64,000 bases of DNA. Origin: Flavobacterium arcticum (GTDB taxonomy: Bacteria > Bacteroidota > Bacteroidia > Flavobacteriales > Flavobacteriaceae). The notes beneath the pieces were generated by a model, which saw nothing but the letters and a program-made list of their open reading frames with translations, was not told the origin of the DNA and ran no database searches. Made by a program: the position numbers and the translations under genes. This document shows, in pieces, positions 8,374-17,195 of this stretch. The stretch is from NCBI RefSeq assembly GCF_003344925.1, contig NZ_CP031188.1, positions 186,001 through 250,000 of the forward strand, in the 5' to 3' direction. Numbering within the stretch: the stretch's first letter is position 1; every line of letters begins with the position of its first letter.

Positions 8374-10251
8374 TATTACTATTTTTTTCGACTCTGTATA
8401 AGCCCCATTATCAACATTTACCGTTAACAAGTATACTCCCGAAGCAACACTTGAAACATCTAAATTTGTTTTAGAAGCACCAAAATCTTTAACAACTCTT
8501 CCTTGAATATCATATAGAACAGCTTGAGTTACTGAATTTGATAAGGAATTATCAAGAGTTATATTTAGGATATCTTGAGCAGGGTTAGGATATACTCCAA
8601 ATTTAGCAATTTGCTTATCAGAAACACTTGCTAAATCAGTAACACCACTTACTATTAAAGAATATTTTTGTGGAATAAAGTTCTCAAGAACCCCTTTATG
8701 GGTAACCTCTATTGTATACACCTCACCTGCGGTAGGGTTATCAATCTCTATAACCTCAACATTATCAACAATATTATCTGCTTTTACTGCAGTTAAACCA
8801 CTAGTAAGTTTCCAAGGAAAGAAAGTTTCACCATCTTTAGTAATTCTAATATCTAAATCATTCACTAAAACAGGGGTAGCCAAATTTTCGACACCACTAT
8901 TTATAGGTCCAGCTAAATCTCTCCACGAGATTGTTGCTTTTAACATATCAGAATTAGCCGCAGTAACAGTTTTAGTATATACTTGACTCTGACTTAATGT
9001 ATTTTCTTCGATTACAGCAGTAGTAGCTGAATTATCTGCCGAAATAAGTTGAACGGCGCTAGTAACATTTACAAGCCCCCAACCAAAACGATGATCAGGA
9101 CCTGCAGCCGTACCAGCCTCATCTGCGGTATGAATCATTAAACCTTTTACAGTTGCAGCCATCATAAAATTACCGTTAAGCTCATTATAATGTTGCTGCA
9201 TTAAAGTAAGTGAAGCTGCTATACCGGGCGCAGCCATAGAAGTACCCTGTAATGTTGCGTAATCACTATTACTATTATCATAACAAGAATAAACACCAAC
9301 ACCTTGAGTCGCTATATCTGGTTTAATTCTATAATCATCTGTTGGACCATAACTACTAAATGAAGACATTTGCACAGAACCAGGACCTGAATAAGGATCA
9401 ACCTCATTACAAGCAGCTACTGTAACAACATTTTTTGCATTACCATCTCCAACTATTATATTATTCTCTTCGTTAACCCTATCATTACCCGCAGCAAAAA
9501 CAGGTAAATAATAATCATGATCAAACAACATATCATCCCACGATGCTGCCTCAACATCATAAGCACCTTTTTTCCAAGCTGGTTGAATATCAAAATCTAC
9601 ACCATAAGAATGGTTAGAAACTAAAAGCCCTTGATCTGCTCTTGCACTTGCCTCAGATCGGTCATTTTGAGCATTATGCGCCCAAAGTGTTGCAGAATAA
9701 GCAAGTCCTTTTGCTGCAGGATCTGAAACCCCTCGACCTATCATCGTACCAGACACATGCGTAGCGTGTCCGTTATTATCACTAGGACCACTAAATGTTG
9801 CACCATCCATAACAGTAACAGCTCCATTTAAATCATTATGTGAAGTTCTTACACTACCAGGCTCCCAAACCCCTATTATCATGTTTTGCCCAGTTATATT
9901 AAGTGCAAAAATACCTCCTGGCTGAACAGCAGGAACGCGTGCTGTTTTTCTAGCACCATCATTATAAGGCATTATATAAATTGGCTGATCATCTTCAGTC
10001 ACCCCCACTAATGTAGAAGTATACCCTTTTTTCTTCATCTCTAGAGGCCAGCCTTTAATAGCTGCAAGCTCTAATGCTCTTTCATAGCTTTCATCTTCTT
10101 GAAGTTTTAACCTCTCGTATAACTCTTTGTTTTTTTGTAAATCATAGTGCTTTACAATTTCTGCCCTTTGTTCTGGTGTTTGTGCTAGAGCAGTTAAGCT
10201 GCTTCCTAGCGCCAAAGCCAAAACAAAAAGTTTTACAGTATTTTTTTTCAT
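8368..10251 (-). CDS. Secreted S8 (subtilisin-like) serine peptidase with T9SS sorting domain
   Basis: This 627-residue protein starts with a signal peptide (~1-23, ending ALAQ). The S8 catalytic domain spans ~115-405. His162 lies in NNGHATHVSGT, the oxyanion Asn256 in FAAGND, and the nucleophile Ser338 in LQGTSMAAPG. The place where this family normally shows its catalytic aspartate reads IGVWEPGSVR, with Glu130 instead of Asp. A beta-sandwich region (~415-540) follows. The last ~75 residues (FGVYPNPAQDILNITL to KKIVIK) form a type A sorting domain, so the protein is probably exported by the type IX system and attached to or released from the surface. The gene is monocistronic. The Asp-to-Glu change may reduce or alter activity; otherwise I expect a secreted protease. 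Confidence 0.9.
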   Translation of the reverse strand: MKKNTVKLFVLALALGSSLTALAQTPEQRAEIVKHYDLQKNKELYERLKLQEDESYERALELAAIKGWPLEMKKKGYTSTLVGVTEDDQPIYIMPYNDGARKTARVPAVQPGGIFALNITGQNMIIGVWEPGSVRTSHNDLNGAVTVMDGATFSGPSDNNGHATHVSGTMIGRGVSDPAAKGLAYSATLWAHNAQNDRSEASARADQGLLVSNHSYGVDFDIQPAWKKGAYDVEAASWDDMLFDHDYYLPVFAAGNDRVNEENNIIVGDGNAKNVVTVAACNEVDPYSGPGSVQMSSFSSYGPTDDYRIKPDIATQGVGVYSCYDNSNSDYATLQGTSMAAPGIAASLTLMQQHYNELNGNFMMAATVKGLMIHTADEAGTAAGPDHRFGWGLVNVTSAVQLISADNSATTAVIEENTLSQSQVYTKTVTAANSDMLKATISWRDLAGPINSGVENLATPVLVNDLDIRITKDGETFFPWKLTSGLTAVKADNIVDNVEVIEIDNPTAGEVYTIEVTHKGVLENFIPQKYSLIVSGVTDLASVSDKQIAKFGVYPNPAQDILNITLDNSLSNSVTQAVLYDIQGRVVKDFGASKTNLDVSSVASGVYLLTVNVDNGAYTESKKIVIK

Positions 10252-10328
10252 TTCTTAATTATTAATAGTTAATAGCGTATTTGGTTAGAAAAATTCAATT
10301 AATTACATTTTTCTAAAAAAAAGATTAG

Positions 10329-10336
10329 CAAAAATA
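10329..10336 (-). promoter_or_regulatory. Possible -7 element of the S8 peptidase gene
   Basis: The minus strand reads TATTTTTG (TAnnTTTG) 77 bases upstream of the ATG. The distance is long and no -33 element is clear, so this is tentative. Confidence 0.3.
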
Positions 10337-10388
10337 TAAATTAAAATCATTCTATGTATGTTAATTTTTTATTTTAGCATATGGTATA

Positions 10389-10396
10389 TACATTTG
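10389..10396 (+). promoter_or_regulatory. -7 promoter element of rnhB
   Basis: TACATTTG matches TAnnTTTG and lies 17 bases before the rnhB ATG. No TTG is present at the -33 position. Confidence 0.45.
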
Positions 10397-10413
10397 TATA
10401 ATAATTAACAAAA

Positions 10414-11040
10414 ATGCGTTTAATGTTATTATCTAATTTTTCGGGAATTTATTATGAAACAGGTACTGACGAAGCCGGAAGAGGTTGTCTTGCAGGACCT
10501 GTCACAGCAGCAGCAGTTATACTAACTGAAGATTTTGAAATAGAATTACTTAATGATTCTAAACAGTTAAACGAAAAAACCCGTAACTTACTAAAACCTC
10601 TTATAGAGGAGAAAGCCGTATCTTATTCCGTAACAAATATCGAGCCGAAAATAGTAGATGAGATAAACATTTTAAATGCGTCAATTAAAGCAATGCAAGA
10701 ATGCATCATGAAACTTGACCCAAAACCATCCTATATAATAGTAGATGGTAATCGCTTTAAACCTATTAAAGACATACCCTATAGTTGTATTGTAAAAGGA
10801 GATAGTAAATACATGAGTATTGCCGCAGCATCTGTGCTCGCAAAAACATACAGAGATGAGTATATGGCGAAAATTCACGAAGAATATCCAATGTATAATT
10901 GGAAGAAAAACAAAGGTTACCCTACTAAAGAACACAGAGAGGCTATAAGAAAATATGGTATTACAAAATACCACCGAAAATCGTTTAGGCTATTACCAGA
11001 ACAATTAGAACTCGATTTTAAATATCACGAAAACATATAA
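10414..11040 (+). CDS. rnhB: Ribonuclease HII
   Basis: The 208-residue product has the family signature [13 protein letters not shown] at residues ~17-29, giving metal ligands Asp19 and Glu20. The third acidic ligand lies in YIIVDGNRF and the fourth in [18 protein letters not shown]. RNase HII cuts the RNA strand of RNA-DNA hybrids and removes ribonucleotides misincorporated into DNA. The length is normal for the family. The ATG at 10414 is 17 bases after a -7 element; an alternative ATG three codons downstream (MLLSNFS) would also match homologues. The gene is convergent with lipB, with only 20 bases between the stop codons. Confidence 0.96.
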   Translation: MRLMLLSNFSGIYYETGTDEAGRGCLAGPVTAAAVILTEDFEIELLNDSKQLNEKTRNLLKPLIEEKAVSYSVTNIEPKIVDEINILNASIKAMQECIMKLDPKPSYIIVDGNRFKPIKDIPYSCIVKGDSKYMSIAAASVLAKTYRDEYMAKIHEEYPMYNWKKNKGYPTKEHREAIRKYGITKYHRKSFRLLPEQLELDFKYHENI

Positions 11041-11060
11041 CTCTCTATACCTACACCTAA

Positions 11061-11774
11061 CTATAGTTCTGCACTAATAAGAACTTCTGATTCAAAAAGA
11101 GTTGAAAAATGTTTTAGGATTTTTGCTTTAACCTCGCTTTCATCTACCCTATCTACGCCAAGCTCTACGTTTAAAGATGTTACTGCTTTATCTTTTATTC
11201 CGCACGGAATGATATTATCAAAATACCCCAAGTTAGCATTTACATTAAATGCGAAGCCATGCATAGTAACCCATCGGGATGCCCTTACTCCCATAGCACA
11301 TATTTTGCGCGCAAACGGAGTACCTACATCAAGCCAAACCCCCGTTTCCCCTTCACTTCGGGTAGCAGCAACACCATACTCTGCCATAGTTAATATAATT
11401 GCTTCTTCAAGCAGTCGCAGGTACTTATGTATATCTGTAAAAAAATTCTCCAAGTCTAGTATCGGGTAGCCTACTATTTGCCCTGGACCGTGGTAAGTAA
11501 TATCGCCTCCTCTATTTATTTTATAAAATGTAGCTCCTTTTTCGGCTAACTGTTTTTCATTAAGCAAGAGGTTTTCTATATCGCCACTTTTACCCAATGT
11601 ATATACATGCGGATGCTCTACATACAATAAATAGTTTGGCGTTTCGGTTTCTAACCCCTCTCGTCTATTATTTATTTTTATATCAAGTATCTTTTTAAAA
11701 AGTTGCTCTTGGTAATCCCATGCCTCTTTATAATCCATCACTCCAAGATCCAGAAGCTGTACTTTTTTATTCAT
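11061..11774 (-). CDS. lipB: Octanoyltransferase (lipoate biosynthesis)
   Basis: This 237-residue enzyme transfers the octanoyl chain from acyl carrier protein to the lipoyl domains of 2-oxoacid dehydrogenases and the glycine cleavage H protein, the first step of lipoate synthesis. The signature RGGDITYHGPGQIVGYP spans residues 88-104. The catalytic Cys191 is in IIPCGIKD and the catalytic Lys157 in ARKICAMG. It lies between rnhB (convergent) and lysS (divergent) and looks monocistronic. lipA is not in the window. Confidence 0.96.
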   Translation of the reverse strand: MNKKVQLLDLGVMDYKEAWDYQEQLFKKILDIKINNRREGLETETPNYLLYVEHPHVYTLGKSGDIENLLLNEKQLAEKGATFYKINRGGDITYHGPGQIVGYPILDLENFFTDIHKYLRLLEEAIILTMAEYGVAATRSEGETGVWLDVGTPFARKICAMGVRASRWVTMHGFAFNVNANLGYFDNIIPCGIKDKAVTSLNVELGVDRVDESEVKAKILKHFSTLFESEVLISAEL

Positions 11775-11855
11775 TATATGTATCTATATATTATAATACA
11801 AAATTACAAAACTTTTATATAGCAACTCTCATGAAGCTTAAGCAAACAAACCCGA

Positions 11856-11885
11856 TTGCTTATTTACTAATAATCATTATCTTTG
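11856..11885 (+). promoter_or_regulatory. Promoter of lysS
   Basis: TTG (11856-11858), 19 bases, then TATCTTTG (11878-11885) is a full match to the Flavobacterium promoter pattern. The lysS ATG is 24 bases further on. Confidence 0.72.
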
Positions 11886-11909
11886 CGAGCTTAAAAAACT
11901 CATATAATC

Positions 11910-13604
11910 ATGCAGCTTTCAGAACAAGAAATCATTCGTAGAGAAAAACTGGATGCGCTGAGAAAACTCGGCATCAATCCATATCCCGCAAACCTTTATC
12001 CTGTAAACCATACCAGTAAACAGGTAAAGAATGATTTTACTGAAGGTAAGAAGGTTATCATTGCAGGTCGTATCATGTCTTTCCGTATACAAGGTAAAGC
12101 ATCATTTGCAGAGTTACAGGATAGCGAAGGTCGTATTCAGGTGTATATTAACCGAGATGAAATATGCCCCGATGAAGACAAAACCAAGTACAATGAGGTT
12201 TTTAAAAAACTACTTGATCTTGGCGACTTTATAGGTGTAGAAGGAGAGCTTTTCACCACAAAAGTTGGCGAAAAATCAGTACGTGTAAACGATTTTACAG
12301 TATTAAGCAAAGCACTTAGACCATTACCATTACCTAAAAAAGATGTCGATGGTAACGTATTTGATGGTTTTACTGATGAAGAGTTACGTTACCGTATGCG
12401 CTATGTAGACCTTGTGGTTAACCCGCAGGTTAAAGATGTTTTTGTAAAAAGAACAAAACTCTTTAATGCTATGCGCAACTTTTTTAACGACAAAGGTTAT
12501 TTCGAAGTTGAAACACCAATATTACAACCTATAGCAGGTGGTGCAGCAGCACGCCCTTTTGAAACACACCACAACTCATTAGATATTCCGCTATATATGC
12601 GTATAGCCAATGAGCTATACCTAAAAAGACTTATAGTAGGTGGTTTTGACGGTGTTTATGAATTTAGTAAAAACTTTCGTAATGAAGGTATGGACAGGAC
12701 GCATAATCCTGAGTTTACCGCAATGGAGATATATGTAGCCTATAAAGACTACAACTGGATGATGGAGTTTACCGAAAACCTGCTTGAACACTGTGCAACA
12801 GCTGTTAACGGCACTACTGAAGCTACTTTTGGCGAGCATAAAGTAAACTTTAAAGCGCCGTATGCAAGGGTAACTATGACCGATGCTATTAAGCAATTTA
12901 CAGGGTTTGATATTACAGGAAAAACAGAAGAAGAATTATTTGAGGCTGCCAAAGGCATGGGTATCGATGTAAATGATACTATGGGTAAAGGTAAATTGAT
13001 AGATGAAATATTTGGCGAAAAGTGTGAGGGCAACTTTATACAACCTACTTTTATAACAGATTACCCTAAAGAGATGAGCCCACTATGTAAAGAGCACCGT
13101 GATAACCCAGAGCTTACTGAGCGCTTTGAACTTATGGTGTGCGGTAAGGAAATAGCCAATGCTTATAGTGAACTTAACGACCCTATAGACCAAAGACAAC
13201 GTTTTGAAGCTCAGTTAAAACTAAGCGAGCGTGGCGATGATGAAGCAGGACAATTTATAGATAATGATTTTCTTCGTGCATTAGAATATGGTATGCCGCC
13301 TACATCTGGGCTTGGTATTGGTATGGACAGGCTTATTATGTTCTTAACCAACAACCCATCGATACAAGAGGTACTATTCTTCCCGCAAATGCGACCGGAG
13401 AAGAAAGCCCCTGAGATGTCTGCTGATGAACTGAATATCTACTCAATAATTGATAGTGCAAGCGAAAAAATGCTACTAAGCGAAGTAAAAGAAAAAACTG
13501 GTTATAGCGGTAAGAAATGGGACAACACAATTAAAGCTATGACTGCTAAAAGCATCGTAAAGGTTAGTAAAACGGATGAAGGCTTGTTTATAGAAATCAA
13601 CTAA
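11910..13604 (+). CDS. lysS: Lysyl-tRNA synthetase, class II
   Basis: The 564-residue protein has an OB-fold anticodon-binding domain (~50-155) and a class II catalytic core. Motif 2 is FRNEGMDRTHNPEFT and motif 3 is GLGIGMDRLIMF; ETPILQPIAGGAAARPF is the usual LysRS block after motif 1. It charges tRNA-Lys with lysine. Compared with the ~505-residue E. coli enzyme it has a C-terminal extension of ~60 residues (after FFPQMRPEKK), with a small helix-turn-helix-like segment; similar tails occur in other Bacteroidota LysRS. It has its own promoter and a strong terminator, so it is a single-gene unit. Confidence 0.98.
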   Translation: MQLSEQEIIRREKLDALRKLGINPYPANLYPVNHTSKQVKNDFTEGKKVIIAGRIMSFRIQGKASFAELQDSEGRIQVYINRDEICPDEDKTKYNEVFKKLLDLGDFIGVEGELFTTKVGEKSVRVNDFTVLSKALRPLPLPKKDVDGNVFDGFTDEELRYRMRYVDLVVNPQVKDVFVKRTKLFNAMRNFFNDKGYFEVETPILQPIAGGAAARPFETHHNSLDIPLYMRIANELYLKRLIVGGFDGVYEFSKNFRNEGMDRTHNPEFTAMEIYVAYKDYNWMMEFTENLLEHCATAVNGTTEATFGEHKVNFKAPYARVTMTDAIKQFTGFDITGKTEEELFEAAKGMGIDVNDTMGKGKLIDEIFGEKCEGNFIQPTFITDYPKEMSPLCKEHRDNPELTERFELMVCGKEIANAYSELNDPIDQRQRFEAQLKLSERGDDEAGQFIDNDFLRALEYGMPPTSGLGIGMDRLIMFLTNNPSIQEVLFFPQMRPEKKAPEMSADELNIYSIIDSASEKMLLSEVKEKTGYSGKKWDNTIKAMTAKSIVKVSKTDEGLFIEIN

Positions 13605-13644
13605 TAAATATAGTAATCCTAGAGAATATTATATTATTAATACC

Positions 13645-13678
13645 AAAACAGGTTATCCTTTGGACAACCTGTTTTTTT
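13645..13678 (+). terminator. Rho-independent terminator of lysS
   Basis: A 10-bp stem (AAAACAGGTT at 13645-13654 with AACCTGTTTT at 13666-13675) is followed by a T-run to 13678, 41 bases after the lysS stop. Confidence 0.85.
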
Positions 13679-13729
13679 ATTTAATCTACTCTCTATGACT
13701 TAATAGATACTACAGTAAAAAACAGAACC

Positions 13730-14089
13730 TTATACCTCGCTCACTTCTTCTTCAGTATAATTTTCAACTACAAAAACACCCCAATCTGCAATTGTGTGTA
13801 ATAACGGAATTAGTGTTTTTCCAAAATCAGTTAATGAATATTCTACTTTTAAAGGTGGTTTTGTGGTATACACCTTTCGTTGAATTACACCATCTTCTTC
13901 TAAATCCTTTAGTTGCAAACTAAGAGTTCTTTCGGTTACCCCATCAATTTTTTTTCTTAATTCACTATATCGCAAAGGCTTATCTATTAAATAATACAAA
14001 ATAACGGTTTTCCATTTACCGCCAATAATTCCCATTGTAACACTTGTACAACAAGGATATTCTTTTCCGTTTACTTTATACATACTCAT
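13730..14089 (-). CDS. HxlR-family winged-helix transcriptional regulator
   Basis: The 119-residue protein shows the HxlR pattern: an N-terminal Cys pair (YPCCTSVT), IIGGKWKTVILYYL, then RYSELRKKIDGVTERTLSLQLKDLEEDGVI as recognition helix and wing region, and SLTDFGKTLIPLL. HxlR proteins bind DNA as dimers and many respond to quinones, aldehydes or electrophiles through a cysteine near the N-terminus; Cys13/Cys14 could do this here. The gene is divergent from a nitroreductase gene, a very common arrangement in which HxlR represses its neighbour. A strong inverted repeat lies in the 109-base gap between them. Confidence 0.93.
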   Translation of the reverse strand: MSMYKVNGKEYPCCTSVTMGIIGGKWKTVILYYLIDKPLRYSELRKKIDGVTERTLSLQLKDLEEDGVIQRKVYTTKPPLKVEYSLTDFGKTLIPLLHTIADWGVFVVENYTEEEVSEV

Positions 14090-14107
14090 AAAATTTAGTT
14101 AAAAATT

Positions 14108-14181
14108 AAACTATACTTTTTAACCGTTCTTGCACAGCAAATAAACTATAATTAGTTTTGTAGCTATAAAAAGGATAGTTT
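14108..14181. promoter_or_regulatory. Candidate HxlR operator pair (inverted repeat)
   Basis: AAACTATACTTTTTAA (14108-14123) and the reverse complement of 14166-14181 (AAACTATCCTTTTTAT) agree at 14 of 16 positions. The left arm lies just upstream of the nitroreductase -33 element and the right arm just downstream of its -7 element, where a bound repressor would block initiation. A third AAACTATA copy (14143-14150) lies between them in the same orientation as the left arm. Confidence 0.6.
14130..14160 (+). promoter_or_regulatory. Promoter of the nitroreductase operon
   Basis: TTG (14130-14132), 20 bases, then TAGTTTTG (14153-14160). It lies between the two arms of the candidate HxlR operator. 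Confidence 0.62.
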
Positions 14182-14198
14182 AATTTAAAAACAAAAAT

Positions 14199-14798
14199 AT
14201 GAGTTTTATTCAATCTATGCAACACCGTTATACAACTAAACTGTATGACAACACAAAAAAAATAAATCCTAAAAAAATCGAAGAGCTAAAAGAGATTTTA
14301 AGGCTAAGTCCTTCTTCTATAAATAGCCAGCCTTGGAAATTTTCGTTTATATCTGATAAAGAGACTAAAAACGAACTCGCAAAAGCCTCTTTTTTTAATG
14401 ATAAAAAGATTCTTAATTGTGACACAGTAGTTGTATTTAGTAGAATAGATAGCACAGAATTATTTGAAGATCAAATTGCAGAAACACTACCCCAAGGTGC
14501 TGTTGATTACTATAATCAGGTTTTAAAGCCAAATCCTGATGAACAAATAAAAAGATGGTTTGACAAACAAGTTTACTTGGCATTAGGTGTATTTTTAAGT
14601 GCTTGTGCAGAGATGGAAATTGACTCTACCCCAATGGAGGGCATTGAGCCTGAGAAATACAATAAAATATTAGGGTTAAAAGGTTATCATACACTAGTAG
14701 CTGTTGCTATTGGGTATAGAGATACTGAAGATTCTAACCAAGTTGATAAAAACCCTAAAGCGAGGATAGCAAAAAACAAAATAATATATTCAATATAA
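14199..14798 (+). CDS. Nitroreductase-family NAD(P)H-dependent flavin oxidoreductase
   Basis: The 199-residue product has the nitroreductase fold markers: MQHRYTTKLYDNTKKI at the N-terminus (FMN-binding Arg/Tyr), then LRLSPSSINSQPWKF near residues 34-48, and the C-terminal half LALGVFLSACAEMEID with GIEPEKYN. These FMN enzymes reduce nitro compounds, quinones or flavins with NAD(P)H. Six bases downstream lies a YgiN-like monooxygenase, and an HxlR regulator is divergent. Together they look like a small inducible detoxification unit for quinones or electrophiles. The true substrate is not evident. Confidence 0.92.
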   Translation: MSFIQSMQHRYTTKLYDNTKKINPKKIEELKEILRLSPSSINSQPWKFSFISDKETKNELAKASFFNDKKILNCDTVVVFSRIDSTELFEDQIAETLPQGAVDYYNQVLKPNPDEQIKRWFDKQVYLALGVFLSACAEMEIDSTPMEGIEPEKYNKILGLKGYHTLVAVAIGYRDTEDSNQVDKNPKARIAKNKIIYSI

Positions 14799-14804
14799 GT
14801 AACT

Positions 14805-15101
14805 ATGTCAAATCAACAATTAACAATCGTAGCCAAAATTTTAGCTAAAGAAGAAAAAAGAGAACTCGTGAAAACCGAGTTGCTAAAATTAATTGAAGTT
14901 ACAAAAGCAGAAGAAGGATGTATAAATTATAATTTACATCAAGATAATGAAAATAAGAACTTATTTCTATTCTATGAAAATTGGGCAAATAAAGAATTAT
15001 GGCAAAAACATATGAATACCCCACATTTAGCAGACTATATAAAAGCAACAGAAGGTGCTGTACTAGAGTTTACTATAAATGAAATGACGCTAATAAATTG
15101 A
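14805..15101 (+). CDS. YgiN-like ABM-family monooxygenase
   Basis: This 98-residue protein is a single ABM (antibiotic biosynthesis monooxygenase) ferredoxin-like domain: LTIVAKILAKEEKRELVKTE, then EEGCINYNLHQD, FLFYENWANKELWQKHMNTPHL and a final beta strand. The EGCINYNLHQD and W...H..TPH motifs are typical of the quinol monooxygenase YgiN and the autoinducer monooxygenase LsrG. It follows the nitroreductase gene after 6 bases and should be cotranscribed. By analogy it may act on a (hydro)quinone produced by the upstream enzyme; this is inference. Confidence 0.9.
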   Translation: MSNQQLTIVAKILAKEEKRELVKTELLKLIEVTKAEEGCINYNLHQDNENKNLFLFYENWANKELWQKHMNTPHLADYIKATEGAVLEFTINEMTLIN

Positions 15102-15123
15102 AAAACGTTTTTAGAAAAAAAGA

Positions 15124-15176
15124 CATCAATTTCATAGATTTATACTACAACTAGTGTTCTTTTAATGAAATTGGTG
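15124..15176. terminator. Possible shared terminator hairpin
   Basis: CATCAATTTCAT (15124-15135) pairs with ATGAAATTGGTG (15165-15176), 11 of 12 pairs plus a G-U, around a long 29-base loop. It lies between two convergent genes. The long loop makes it uncertain. Confidence 0.35.
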
Positions 15177-15187
15177 CCTTTAATTAT

Positions 15188-16126
15188 TTATAAACTATAA
15201 TTAAGATTAACTGACCATCGATAATTAGCCTCAACTTTACCACCTGTAAGGTTTTGACTTATAGGTACCATAGCATTAAGCCCTACCGAGAAACTACCAT
15301 AGCCTGCCTCTACCCCTGCTTTACCAAAAAGTATATCGCCTTTGGTATTGGGCAACTCTTCTCCAAATTGCTTGTTAGCGGCATAATCTTCTCCTGCCAA
15401 GCCTAGCTGTGGCACTAGCGTATATTTTGGCTGCTCTATTACATAAAACAACGTAGTAGCATAGTTCCATTGGTTACCAAACTGATAGTTATCACTATTC
15501 TCTGTTTTAATAGAATAATTTAGCATTGTGTTTAAACCTAGTTTTTTACGTTTCAAAACATACTCAGCTGCCAACACATAATCCCAACTACCTGTACCTA
15601 ACTGAAAACTCGGGTTTACACTACCATTATTAGCTCCGTTATATTCGCCCGTAGGCATTTTAAGCCCTCCTCCTGCTTGTAACGTATGATTGTAAACCGT
15701 AGAGTCCTTTTGAGTTCTATATACCGTGTACAAGCCTAGTATGGTAATATCACCCAGTCCGTTTATCTCTTGGTGCCCTGTAGAAAGTTCTCTAGTATGA
15801 AAATGGTAAGGCACTTGTGCTGATATCTGAAACTTTTCAGAGAGCGGAATGCGCGCCCAAAGTTGCATGGTATTAAAGTTCTCATCTACCCATGGAGAGT
15901 TATTAAAAACCCCATCGCGACTAGTATAACTTTGATAAAAATAACGCACTCCAACAAAGTTTTGATTTAGCATAGAGCTAAACCCCATACCCCCACCACT
16001 TGCTGAGCAACCACAAGCATCGCAATCATCAAAGAGGTCTAAGTATTGCTTAAAATTAGGTGGTGGTGTATTGGCACTCATAAACTGAGAAACCAATATT
16101 ATAAATAGTATAATATATTTTTTCAT
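15188..16126 (-). CDS. Outer-membrane beta-barrel of the MbnP/peroxidase locus
   Basis: The 312-residue protein has a signal peptide (~1-18), a short Cys-rich segment DDCDACGCSASGGG (residues ~33-46), then a barrel-like sequence with ARIPLSEKFQISAQVPYHFH and GLGDITILGLYTVYR, like the 'transporter'/phenol MetA-deg barrel family (PF13557). It ends in SVNLNYSL. The four cysteines near the N-terminus could bind metal. It is the last gene of the run MbnP-like, di-heme peroxidase, barrel, starting only 6 bases after the peroxidase stop. A role in moving copper or a small ligand across the outer membrane is inferred from context. Confidence 0.72.
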   Translation of the reverse strand: MKKYIILFIILVSQFMSANTPPPNFKQYLDLFDDCDACGCSASGGGMGFSSMLNQNFVGVRYFYQSYTSRDGVFNNSPWVDENFNTMQLWARIPLSEKFQISAQVPYHFHTRELSTGHQEINGLGDITILGLYTVYRTQKDSTVYNHTLQAGGGLKMPTGEYNGANNGSVNPSFQLGTGSWDYVLAAEYVLKRKKLGLNTMLNYSIKTENSDNYQFGNQWNYATTLFYVIEQPKYTLVPQLGLAGEDYAANKQFGEELPNTKGDILFGKAGVEAGYGSFSVGLNAMVPISQNLTGGKVEANYRWSVNLNYSL

Positions 16127-16132
16127 TACAAA

Positions 16133-17182
16133 TTATGTTTGATAATAAAACAGTGGGTTATTAATAAACTCTTCATCAGTAAGTGTTTTTAAAAAAGCAA
16201 TAAGTGCTTCTTTTTCTTCATCTGATAGTGATATACCCAATGTTCCGTTATTGTTAAGTATCGGATCAAGTGTTTCGGAATGCACTACTCCCATATCATA
16301 AAAATTAAGTACTGATTGTAATGAACCAAAACGTCCATCGTGCATATATGGTGCTGTAAGCTCTACATTACGCAAGCTAGGTACTTTAAATTTGTATCTA
16401 TCTGTTGCAAAGCCCGTAACAGTTTCACGACCTAAATCGTTAAGGTTAGGGTTGGGAGGTAATCCATTATTACGAAAAGTACTATCGGTAAATAAATCGG
16501 TAATATGACAGGAAGCACACTTCTGCTGAAAAACATCCATCCCAAACAACTCTTGCTCATTAAGATCTCCGCCTAGTTCATTACGCACATATTTATCATA
16601 GCGCGAATCCGCCGAAACCATCATTGTCATAAACTGCCCTAAAGCTTTCAGTATATTACCAGATGTTATTTGCCCTCCTTCAAAAGCTTCATTAAATAAC
16701 TTTACATATTCTTTATCCTGTATTAACTTAGTTGCAATATCTTCTAAATCTTCATCCATTTCTACAGGATTATGAATGGGTGCTATAGAGAGCATATCTA
16801 TAGTATTAGAAGCTCCGTCATAAAAATATTCTGACTGAAATGCCATATTTTGCACTGCAGGTGCATTACGTGTACCTTCTTGGTCATATATACCGTGGCT
16901 AAACGTATGCCCGTGGTGTGTAAATGCGGTTGCTTGTTCATGACAGAAAGAGCAAGAGATAGTATTATCGCCAGATAAACGACCATCATAAAATAGCTTT
17001 CTACCCAACTCAAATCCTTTTTGCGTAGGATAATTATGTTCTATATCCTGTGCTAAAGCAGGGAAGTTAGCAGGAACTTTAAAATCAAGTTTTTCATTAG
17101 CGGCTACAGGTTCATAACCCTCATCATTAGCACAAGACATGGCAAACAATGCCACGAGCACGACCGTAATAATTTTTTTCAT
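16133..17182 (-). CDS. Di-heme cytochrome c peroxidase, MauG/MbnH-like lipoprotein
   Basis: The 349-residue lipoprotein (lipobox AMSC, Cys17) has two CxxCH heme c sites: CSFCH at 77-81 and CASCH at 222-226. This is the fold of bacterial cytochrome c peroxidases and of MauG/MbnH. The sequence TRNAPAVQNMAFQSEYFYDG and the block DLGRETVTG...FKVPSLRNVELTAPYMHDG are typical of the family. Because the gene directly upstream encodes an MbnP-like protein, the closer functional analogue is probably MbnH, which oxidises a tryptophan of MbnP to kynurenine to make a copper site. A plain peroxide-reducing role remains possible. A hairpin lies in the 53-base gap to the upstream gene. Confidence 0.9.
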   Translation of the reverse strand: MKKIITVVLVALFAMSCANDEGYEPVAANEKLDFKVPANFPALAQDIEHNYPTQKGFELGRKLFYDGRLSGDNTISCSFCHEQATAFTHHGHTFSHGIYDQEGTRNAPAVQNMAFQSEYFYDGASNTIDMLSIAPIHNPVEMDEDLEDIATKLIQDKEYVKLFNEAFEGGQITSGNILKALGQFMTMMVSADSRYDKYVRNELGGDLNEQELFGMDVFQQKCASCHITDLFTDSTFRNNGLPPNPNLNDLGRETVTGFATDRYKFKVPSLRNVELTAPYMHDGRFGSLQSVLNFYDMGVVHSETLDPILNNNGTLGISLSDEEKEALIAFLKTLTDEEFINNPLFYYQT

Positions 17183-17195
17183 ATATAAAATATTT

